NCBI GenBank assembly: GCA_905178155.1
Contig: CAJINV010000010.1
Location: 1,881,182 to 1,945,181 of the forward strand
Length of the DNA: 64,000 bases
Origin: Amoebophrya sp. A120
Lineage: Eukaryota > Sar > Dinophyceae > Syndiniales > Amoebophryaceae
Direction of reading: 5' to 3'
The notes below the pieces were generated by a model. The model made no database searches. It was not told the origin of the DNA and saw only the letters and a program-made list of their open reading frames with translations. The position numbers and the translations under genes were made by a program. Every line of letters starts with the position of its first letter. Position 1 is the stretch's first letter. Of the stretch, positions 10,807 to 20,800 are shown piece after piece.

Positions 10807-13800
10807 TTAGGGCTCTTCGACCTCCCCCCAGTTCTCGCGATTGAGCTTCTTCAGAAACTTATCCTCAAAAAAGACGTCCCCACCCCAGAGCTGTCATGCT
10901 AATCTGCATGCTTAGAATGTTTCGCATGCGGAGCCCCATGAGAAGCGTTTTCTCGTCGTGTTTTGGAATTTGTGATGCTCGAAAAAGCACCACGCGCTGG
11001 ATCTCTGATGCTGATGAGCTAGCAGCTAAACAGGAATACACTAGGAAGGAGGCCAAACTTTGCATTCGCAACAACCAAAGCTGCTGGTTGATTTGTCTAA
11101 CAGATTTCCCAACTTGACTATGTTGGGGTGGGAACGTTTTTCCTCAGGATAAAAGTACTGGTACGTGCCCTCGTGGTCCCAATTATCATTCTGTTATGCA
11201 ATACAAATTTCCTGTACAATGTACGGGACTCGACATCTATATAGAAAATGCATGACAAATTTCGATATCTTGGAGTGTCCGACTTGTCATGCTGACTAAG
11301 ATTGAAGGCAAGTTTTGTCATACAGAAACAGCATCGGTAGCGGTACGTGTACGGGAAATTATTTCCTGTGGATATCAGTTCCAACATGTATCAACTGCAA
11401 ATGATGTGTCTGGGTCGAAAAGTATAAATTTTTATGCAGGGCTTTTCATTCTGTTGCTCTTCTTGCGCGCTCCAAAACGATTACCCCGCATGCCCTAGCA
11501 ACATCTTCACAGGTTTTGAGAAGGTTTCGCGATGGCGAACGCGCATGACAACTCTCTCTTTCAGTGACAAGAAATCAATGCGGGCAACTTTTGCGCCGCG
11601 TCAATGCATACGATTTTTGATGTGTAGTGACTCCTGTTCTGGAAGAGGAAGTGGAACACGCATGACAACAATTTTCTTAGTATTCCTCCCGACCCAGATC
11701 TTCGACATTTGCAATGCATAAAATGCGGGCAATGGTGATTTCAAAATCTCTGAAATTCTTTCCCGAAATTCCTTTTCCCTCCCGAGCCTTCCACTTCTCG
11801 TCTCTCAATCCTGAGTAAAAACGTCCCTGCCCCAGACTTGTCATGCAAATTTGCATGCTCGCGACGTGTTCTTATGCGGCCTTCCGTGAAAGCGGGAGGC
11901 ATTTTCCAGCAGTGTTCGGGAGGGTCAAGAATCTGCCATGCGCTAATCAGGATCACTCAGCGGATTTGTGACGCGTCTGGAGTACTTCGCTTCTAGAAGG
12001 CACGACTACACTGCATACTAATACCCAAAGAACTTGTCATGCGTGAGTCCCAAATAAAGCCCTGGATTTCTTGTCTTCCAAAATTGTGCTCGTCTTGACT
12101 AAGCCCGTTTTTACCGAGGATACTCGCAGCCGGTGCATCAGGAGCGCCCGTATGCATTGCAAAAGTATCGCACTCGTATAAATGCATAAAATGCATTACA
12201 AATTTTTTTTTTTTTTGCAAAATGCATTACAAATTTCCCCAGCATGAAAAATAAGATTTGTGATGCTGATTTGCTTTGACAAGATGATTTGTAATGCATG
12301 ATTGCAATACGAGTACGATACTTTTGCACAGGATAGCCCGGTTCCAGAGGCGATCTGCCGCGCCCAGCTCCGTCGCCTCCCCGGTATGAATGCGTTTTAG
12401 CTCCGACAGGACCTATCAAATGCAAATATCCCTGGATGCCTGGAAGAGTCGGGTTTTGTCATGCACATTTTGCATGACCCGTGAGGTCTGTGGTGCAGGT
12501 CCTAGCATAACAGATTTTTTGAGGGCCTGCTCTTGATGCTTATCACGCATGAGAAATGTTGCCCTCTCCGCGTGCAAAGAACTGGACTCCTCTTGCTGCT
12601 CATGCAAGAACACAGATATTTTTAGATTCCGCAGATAGCATTACAAGTTCCAACATCCTTCCAGACCTGGTAGACATATTTACACTTCTGCATAGGACCG
12701 CGGCAGTGCTGATTTCAAGCGGACGCTTCGGTCCGAAAACAAGGTGTCCCGGGAGCATCTGATCGACGATCGGCTCTCGCTGTCTACTGAAGTATCCCGC
12801 CACTGCTAGTTGCATTTGATAGTACTTCTCCGGCAGCTGCTATCCAAGAAAAAAACTGTGTTAGTGTAACTTTCTTTGGCTGACAGCATCACAAATTTGC
12901 TCTACATAACAGAGAAAACCTGTCATGCGTGCCTTATAAGGGAAAACACACATGAAAAGAGGACTTCATGGCTGTGTGGCATGACAGGTGTAACTCTGTT
13001 GCATGTTCTGCATTACAGAGTTACACTTACACAGTTTTTTTCTTGCATAGCTGCCCTATCTCATCTTCTTGATACGGTCCCGCCAGGCACGACCGATGGG
13101 ACTGCGGCTGCGGCATCTTGTTCATCTGTATGGAACTGTCAGGATTGAAATTAACAAAGTTGAAATAATTTGTGATGCATAAAATCTATATCAGTTGGAC
13201 CCACAGTTTCCAATCGACGCATGACAAATTTTTCTGGTCTCTGAAGCAAGTCTGTCGTGCTGTTTAGGGCAAGATGGCTGCTCCCTGTCATGCTAGTCAG
13301 CAGCCCAATTCTTGACCCTTGCCAGCACTAGAATCTGCCTCCCTTGCGCCTTCTGCAATAGAGTCAGTCTTTGTGTCGCATTTTATGCATGACAAATTAT
13401 TTCAACTTTGTCGATTTCAAGCCTGACGCTTCCATAATCTGCACGTCGGAGGTATCTGTTTTCGATCCCAACTCAAGCAGCTCCTCCTCGTCCTATCAAA
13501 TGCAAAAATGTCTGGGTCTGGAACATTCTGAACTTGTAATGCTGTCTCTGGATTCTGAAAAAAATTGTATTGCATGACCAGCAAGAGGACTCCAGTTTGT
13601 GCTACGCGGACGAGAGGGCATTTCTCATGCTGTACCGGTATCACAAAGCGCTCTAAAAATCTGTGATGCTACGGCCTGCATCACAGATATCATGGGTCAT
13701 GGAAAATATGCATGACTAATCTAGAAATCTTCCAGACCCAGACATTTTTGCAATCCATACGTCGGAGGTATCTGTTTTCGATCCCAACTCCAGCAGCTCC

Positions 13801-16023
13801 AACTCGTCCCAGTCGATGGCAAAGTTTCGCTTCATCAAGAACGCCAGCCGACTCACTTTTTTCACCAGTACTTCTGGCGAGAAATGTGTTGGCGCATCGG
13901 TCTCGTCCTCCCGCAGGGCGCGAGCCCAAAGCTGCAGAAATTCGAGGTGTTCTTTGTCCTGCACCACTTGTCGTTCCACAGAAGTTGTAGAAGTTGCCGG
14001 GCAAAAAGAAGAGGAAGAAGAAAAAGATGAGGAACTGCTCGTCACCACTGAAAAAAACACTTGGAGTTCCAAAGGTAACGCCACTTCTCCTGGGAGGGAT
14101 CTTTGCATCAGCTTGAAGAGCTTGCCAAGATGCAGATACGCAACCGCTGCCTCCTCGTCGTCCTCGTTCTTGGTTTTGTGCAATGCGCGTGCACACAGGT
14201 TCTCAACGAAGCGAAGAAGTTTCTCCTTGCCTTCTTCTGTCACAGGATAGACCAAAACACGTCTGCCACAGGATAGGACTCTCGGTCGCATAAGACGAGG
14301 AACAACTCGGTTCAGCATTCGAGCCAGCCTCTGGTGAAACCACTCCGCTTCCGCGAGTGGTGCGAAGGGGAAGCGCTTCCAACGTGGAAGGTCCTCCGCG
14401 GCCGCGCCGTTTGGCCGCTCTGGTTCATGATCCTCATCAAATTCTAGGGAGGACGCAGCTTCCAACGTCCGCTCCGTCCACGTCCGCTCCTGCCACTCCC
14501 CGTACGATTCTTGCAGATCGTCTTTTCGCTGCAGAGCCTTGGCAGCGAGAAGTGCGTCCCGAAGTGCGTCGTCGGTAGGCGAAATGGGTGGAGTCACCCA
14601 CTTGTTCAATTGGTCGGGCTCCATGATCTCCACATCTTCTACTTCGGCCACGGAAGTAGCAATCGGAATCCTGGTTTTTGACGTTCTTGATCGAGCAGCA
14701 TGCTCCTGCACGATGAATGTGTCCACTCTCTCTCGCAGCTCCCGCAACTCGGCCAAGATACGCGCGCTTTCTTGAGGAAACTTGCGGCGCAGATGTAGGA
14801 GCCGTTCATCGTTCGGAAATTTACACACCAGCTGCAGCAGCTCTAGTTCCTCCAGAAACGACATGAACTTCCCTCGACGGAAATAAGGATCGCTTTCCGT
14901 CTCGGCTTTCAAAGCCACGAAATCTAGCAGAACGGCTTTCGCCGCTTCTAAATTTTTGCACAACTCATTCTGCTCCGTTGTTTCTAGTACGTGACGGATG
15001 AGGGCCCGACTGGGCTGGTTCGCTTGTGAGGGGATCTCCTCGCGTTGCAGAAGTGCAGCGCGAACAAAGTCCAGCAGTTTATCCTCGGCAGTTCTGGCTC
15101 GAGCGGCCGTTTGTTGTTGCCCCCAATTAAGATTAACGGCCGGGAAGGGCGATGCGTGCAAAAGTGAGGTCCTCGTGGACCGGAGTGGTTGCTGAACTTG
15201 CTCTTCTTCTTGGGTAGAACTGCAGCCGAGCGTCCTCGAAGGCCCCCAGCGGAAGGAGGCCACTTCTTGGCCCTCCGGTGGTCCGCGGGGGAGTAGATCA
15301 TGAAAGTGGTCTGTTCTTTCGAATGGTAAAGAACCCAAGACGAGGTGGGAAGATGCCTCCGGAAACACACCACTCAGACGACGTTCTTGAGATGAAAACA
15401 CTTGTTGTGAAGACGACGATATCCTGTGCAAAAGTATCGCACTCGTATTGCTGCAGTCATGCATTAAAAATCCTTTTTTTAAGGTAAATCCGCATTTACA
15501 AATTTTATTTCTCATGCTGAAGAAGTTTGCAATGCATTTATACGACGAGTACGATACTTTTGCAATGCATAGACGAGGGCGTAGCGGAACCAGCAGCTCC
15601 TTCGGCGCCCCCCTCCCCTGGAACTGGACGGGGAAGTAGAAATGACTGCGAAGATGACGAGTAAGTTGAGCCGGAAGTAGCAGCTCTAGTACTACTAGAA
15701 GCTGTCGCAGGATCTGAACCTGTGCCGAGCTCATCCGCTTGTTCCGTCGATGGAGTTCTCTGGCGCCACCAGCCTCCCCGTTTTCTTCCAGAAGGTCCGA
15801 GCCACGTCGCTGCGGAAACTGCTAGCATAGTTGTACTGTGACGAGCAGCGGTGGTAGTACCGTCTTGTCGGGGGAAGAAAATTGTACTAGCAGTATGATC
15901 CAACGACCCGGTTTGATGTTCAAGGAACAAGCAGCCGACCGCGATCGCCGCGATAGACCGCAGCTTCCGCAGGGCACGGGTCGTGGAGCAACCGGGTGAG
16001 GACAGCATTTTCCGTGATATCAT
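10807..16023 (-). CDS. Gene 3: signal-anchored protein of unknown function, about 886 codons
   Basis: I do not recognise the family. The Met at 16023 begins a basic segment followed by a hydrophobic stretch (SIAAIAVGCLFLEH), so an N-terminal signal or anchor is likely. A large exon (13760-15419) encodes a Ser-rich region and then a charged, helical region rich in Glu, Leu and Arg. The C-terminal third is spread over nine small exons and holds a better ordered sequence (REPIVDQMLPGHLVFGPKR, HTGEATELGAADRLWNR, WDHEGTYQYFLKKLNREN), ending in GEVEEP and TAA at 10807-10809. Ten introners interrupt it, and no ordinary intron was seen. Frames rejoin at nine junctions under the 5-bp rule; the IE-C at 11807 needs a different register. 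One internal exon is only about 9-14 bases. Confidence 0.72.
10860..11151. mobile_element. Introner IE-C in gene 3
   Basis: Flanks aaact/aaagt (4 of 5). Joining gives TYQYFLKKLNRENW. Confidence 0.88.
11195..11374. mobile_element. Introner IE-G in gene 3
   Basis: Flanks tctgt/tcagt (4 of 5). It bounds a micro-exon on one side. Confidence 0.82.
11389..11720. mobile_element. Diverged introner IE-B in gene 3
   Basis: Flanks acatg/aaatg (4 of 5). The termini keep TGTCTGGGTCG but the interior differs from other IE-B copies, so it may be an older or separate subfamily. It bounds the other side of the micro-exon. Confidence 0.7.
11807..12122. mobile_element. Introner IE-C in gene 3 with odd splice register
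   Basis: Flanks ctctc/ctcgc (4 of 5). Strict removal of 5 bases leads to a stop within the next exon; removing 3 bases instead keeps the frame that stays open across the next three introners. Confidence 0.78.
12151..12335. mobile_element. Introner IE-A in gene 3
   Basis: Perfect flanks gcccg/gcccg. Joining gives RLWNRAPDAPAA. Confidence 0.93.
12414..12694. mobile_element. Introner IE-B in gene 3
   Basis: Perfect flanks ggacc/ggacc. Joining gives ISTAAVLSELKRIHTG. Confidence 0.92.
12841..13049. mobile_element. Introner IE-H in gene 3
   Basis: Perfect flanks gctgc/gctgc. Joining gives DEIGQLPEKYYQ. Confidence 0.92.
13139..13436. mobile_element. Introner IE-D in gene 3
   Basis: Perfect flanks atctg/atctg. 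Joining gives TDTSDVQMNKMPQPQ. Confidence 0.92.
13494..13759. mobile_element. Introner IE-B between two copies of a 17-codon repeat
   Basis: Flanks cgtcc/cgtcg (4 of 5). The exon segments on either side (13444-13493 and 13760-13809) are near-identical and join as an in-frame repeat of LLELGSKTDTSD. Confidence 0.9.
15420..15571. mobile_element. Introner IE-A in gene 3
   Basis: Perfect flanks gacga/gacga. It splits the Ser-rich region after the N-terminal anchor. Confidence 0.93.
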
Positions 16024-17857
16024 GTTTATTTTGGTCGACGTCCCAAAAGTAAGTAAGTAGCCGACTCAGGCGGGTCCGATTTCGTGTGAAGAAAAGCTTT
16101 GATGAAATTTTAATTTATCTTTCTGTAGTTGATGTACTTGCTTTTCTGGTGTTCTTTCAAAAATGTACGTGGGGAGTTCGACGTTCACGGGGCATTAGGA
16201 AAAATCGCATCAAGAAGGTAGTCAAAATAAGTACTTCTCAGCGATTTTTTTCTATCTCTTTACAATCGAATTTTACACGAGCACGTAGGCAAAACGCATC
16301 TATCAACGCTAGTGGGAAGCGAGTGAGAGTGATGTTGTACCTAGTAGTTCAATTAGAGTATTGTACAGAACGCGCACCAATCCACGCTGTATTTTCAGTA
16401 ATATAAATTTTTATCATATTTATCGTACCACAGGTAGCCGACGAAGTAAGGGCTCCTTGTGTTGAATGAAAAGCTGTGAATCTATACGACGACCTTTCTG
16501 TAGTTGATGTTATCTTTATTGCCTGTTCTTTCAAATAAAATTTACGTGGGGGGGTTCCCAGAGTGTGAAAAAACGTAAGATAATCTAATACTTCTCAGCG
16601 GGGTTCTTGTTGTACTTGTATCGAATATATTTAATTACTTTACACAAACAATCTATCTTTACAGTGTTGTACTAGTTTCTTCGAACTAAAAGAAGCGGTT
16701 CATCGAAAGTTACATAAAGAATTTTCAGGGCTGCGCGGCCTACGGTTTTGTCCGTTGGACTGCGATGAATCTGGTGGGCACATTATATATTATACAGGGT
16801 TGCAAAAATAAGAATGGAAATACTACATCTCTTCTGATCGTATCTGGATCTGGATCATGTTGATCTTCTGTGTTGTAGCACCGTTCTTGCACTCGTCGTG
16901 GTGCGTTGCTGTACACACCAGAGCAAGTGCAAGATGACCAAAATCGAAGATCCCTTTTGTTCTTACACAGCTGGCATAAAAGAGGATTCGACGACGATGC
17001 GAGGTGGTTTTATCTGCTCGGTACAGGAGGCGACGACATGAAGATCTTGCAGTAAAGCAGGTCTATATTAGTCATCAACCGAATACAACTACGACAACGT
17101 CGAAGCACTATCTATGGCTGTTTCCTCGTCAAGAAAGTTTTAGATCGTTTTCCACAAAACTGCTCCCAAAAACTACTTACACGAACCTCCGAGCCAAGTC
17201 GACTAGAAGGACGACAGAGCGTTATCGCAACGCCGTGCGATGCGGAACTGGAACAGCGAACCAGCGTATAAGACAAAAGAAAAAGTTTACCACCAAACAT
17301 AGTGTCGGGGAAGGTTTGTCATCTTCTTGGTCAACACGCCTTGATGAATCATCATGACGTAGTAAGTACATTTTCAACTTCTCGCGCTATCAACAGAAAA
17401 AACAGCGAAGCTTCTGCAGCAAAGAACCAATATTAAATGCATATATTCTTGTCGCTAGGTGTGTTCGGTGCAGCTACCACCTCCAGTTCTTTTTACCCTG
17501 AAAGTAGCTGGGGGGGGGTCTGTGGTCTCATCGCATCAATATTTACAGTTACTAAAACGGAAGTACATGAAGCTCTATGCATTCGCTTTCGCTAGTACTC
17601 CACAGGCACAGCTTATTTGCGTTCTTCGTAGTTGAAAAAAACTTGAGCTTGAGCTCAGATGGAAGTAGATTCATTCCTGCTATTAAAACACGAAGATCTT
17701 CTTCTCAACCCGCACTACTATCTTTATCGCAATATTAGCACCAGCCTGGAACTACTTACAAACCTCCCATGAGCGTCGCCCACAACTACTTCGCGCCCTC
17801 GAATAAATCCGTTCACCACACGTCGCAATAAACATCATCTGCATCTCCCCTAAAAAC
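16024..17857. other. Intergenic, gene 4 to gene 3
   Basis: AT-rich with no supported coding frame. A segment at about 16108-16180 recurs at about 16491-16560 (both contain CTTTCTGTAGTTGATGT, then a Cys-type GTTCTTTCAAA motif), and a further shared motif (ACTTCTCAGCG) follows each, so part of the gene 3 upstream region seems to be tandemly duplicated. The 3' end of gene 4 is also here. Confidence 0.5.
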
Positions 17858-20800
17858 TAGAACTTCCTGCAGAGCAAGCTCGCGCCGACGAGACAGTGAT
17901 CACTTGGCTCTGCTTCGTTCGGCTGCACGCGATATCAAAGGCAAATGTGTCTCGGTCTGGAAGATTGCAAGGTTTGTCATGCACATTTTGCATGACCCAT
18001 GATCGGTCTGTGATGTATGCCCCAGCATCACAATTTTTTTGCGGACATCTTGATGCCTGTCCCGCATGAGAAATGCCCGCTCCGCGGAGCAAAAACTGGA
18101 CGCCTTTTGCTGCTCATGCAATACAGATTTTTTTAGATTCCAAAAATAGCATCACAAGTTGCATTCTTCCAGACATCCAGGGATTTTTGCAATCCATACG
18201 CCGTGTTGGAGCGCGGTGTCTTCGTCGAGTAGGTCCACGACGGACTCGACCTCCCAGTGGTTCTTCGTATGGATGTGTCAGAGTTGAAATCGACAAAGTT
18301 GAACAAATAATTTGTCATGCATGATAAAATGCATGACCTGAGGTCCGTGTGTTGCAGAGCAGGCCAGTGAGGCCGATTGTAAGCCTGTTTCAGGTTACAG
18401 CTCGAGCTGCTAAAGTAGCATGAGAAAATCGCTCTCCTTTGCCTAAACAGCATGACAAACTGGATTTAGGGACCACCGAAATTTGTCATGCGCCACTTGG
18501 TAACTGGGTTCCAACTGGCATCCATTTTATGCATGACAAATTATTTCGACTGTGTCGATTTCAACTCTGACACATCCATACTTCGAGACAAAGACGTAGT
18601 CGAGAGTTTCCATGAAGTATGCATTGCAAAAGTATCGCACTACGACTACCTAGTATAAATCGCATGACAAAAAATTCGGTTAGCATGACAGATGGAATTT
18701 GCAATGCTGTTTTAGCTTCCGAGGGGAATTCGTCATGCAAATCTGCAATAAGAAGTACGAATGCGTCGATACTTTTGCGATTCATATGAAGTCATGCTCC
18801 TCCAACTCCGATCTGCGCGACGCGTAGTTTGTGAACCGGGGTTCCTTTTTCTGCTTCAGCGCGTAACAGGAGTCCAAGGGGTGGATATGACAGTGCACAA
18901 CTTCCCCCCCCTCATTTGTATAGCATGAACGGCAATACAAGCGCTAGCGAGAATGCAGATTTTGCATGACAAATTTTCACAGGATTGTAGTGCTATTTGG
19001 GCTGCCCCTGCCAAAACTTGTCATGCAAACAGTGCTAACAGGCACAGTCTGGATTGAGCATCTTGCATGACAAATGAGGAATAGGGGGAGCTGTGCACTC
19101 TCATAGTGGAACTCGGAGTTCCACAAGTGGTACTTGTGTGGCCGGTCGCGGAGCAACTCGAGTTGGTTGAAGGACTCGTCAGAAGCGGTTGTGATGTAGT
19201 CGTAAATGGGACCTGATAATGATAAAATGCGTGGATTTTTCGAAATGTCCTGTTCCTGTACAGCTGCGCATGTAGATGCACGGGCACGGGGCGACGTGTC
19301 AGGCAACACAAAAAAAAGACCATATTCTTCTTCACATGATACTTGCATGATAGTAGTACAACAGCAATCTTATACTGTTCGTGGGCGTAAAATTGAAATC
19401 CCCGAGTAGTATCCTCGGCGTGCTTTCCCCCGCAAACTCCTGAAACGCCTGGACCAGCATGGCTGTGTGTATCCCCAGCGCCCGCTATCATATGTAAAAA
19501 CGTTCCCGCCGCCGCCCAGTAGTCAAGTTCGGAACTTAGCAACACAAACCCAGAAGTTTTGAGAGCCACGCATGACAAGTTTCAGTCCGTAGCGAAGTGC
19601 ATGTTAGCAAGGCCAACCGCACCACAAATCCATCTGCTTATTCTATTTGCAGCATTACAAATGCCAAAACACGACAGGATATGCCTCCCTTGGGGATGCG
19701 CATTACAAATGTTCCTGTAATCGCAAATCTCCATGACAGCTCTCGGGTGGGGACGTTTTTACACAGGATATCCGCACCTTTTCCGAAGCTCCAAACAGGC
19801 ACGGGTTGTGGTACGTGGCCACGTATGCATTGCAAATATGTCTGAGTCTGGAAGACAGTAACTTGTGATGCTAAATCTGAATCATGCTAGAATCTGTGTT
19901 GCATGAGTGCCAAAATTAGCTGTCCACTTTCGACCAAGTTGGGAGGGGATTTCTCATGCAGGATAGACATGACAGAGACCTGGAAGAGTTTGTCATGCTA
20001 GGTCCCGCATTCCAGACCTCATGGGTCATGGAAAATCTGCATGACAAGTTGCATTCTTCCAGACCCAGACCTACTTGCATTTGATATCACGGCAAACTCG
20101 TTTGCGGTGGGTACCAGTGGCGCATTTTTTCCGTCGGATTCTTTTTCAAGCGTGGAGAATCTCACCATGATCACCCGATTCATGTATGAACTGCAAAAGA
20201 AGTATCGCACAACTAGTAGAAATCGCATCACAAATTTGGTCAGCATGACAAATGGGACTTCTAATGCGGATTTACCTTAAGAGAGAGATTTGCAATGCAT
20301 GGCTGCAAGAATTACTACGCCTACGATACAACTTTTGCAGTTCATATCATGCGCTTCTCCACGATGTCCCAGGCGCTTTCCTCCTTTTTGTCGAGGGAAG
20401 CGGACTATCAAATGCAAATATGTAGTCTGGGTCTGGAAGGATGCAAGGTTTGTCATTGTCTTTGTCATGCAGGGCGAGCATGACTCCCAAGTCTGTCATG
20501 CACATTACCCAAAAAACACGTCTCTCTGTCATGCACAAACGCAGTCTGTCATGCAAGACAGACAACACTGAGTAGCTCAAAAATTTGTCATGCTTGGCTG
20601 TCAATGGAGGCGTCGCGTGATTCGCCACATAGCATCACAAGTTGTTTCCAGAGCCAGACATAATTGCACCCGATACGGAGTTGGTGCCGCCGTCGCCCGA
20701 ACTACCTGCCGGAGGCCACCAGCCTATCCTGTGCATCACCGACTTCGCCAGCTGGACGGCGCTGTCCTGTGGGAGCAGGTTTTTGTTGATGCCGAAATTC

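Noticed and set aside
13716-15734. A 672-codon open frame taken as one intact protein
   Set aside because: Both ends run into introner sequence (IE-A on one side, IE-B on the other). Only 13760-15419 is exon; the outer residues are read-through.
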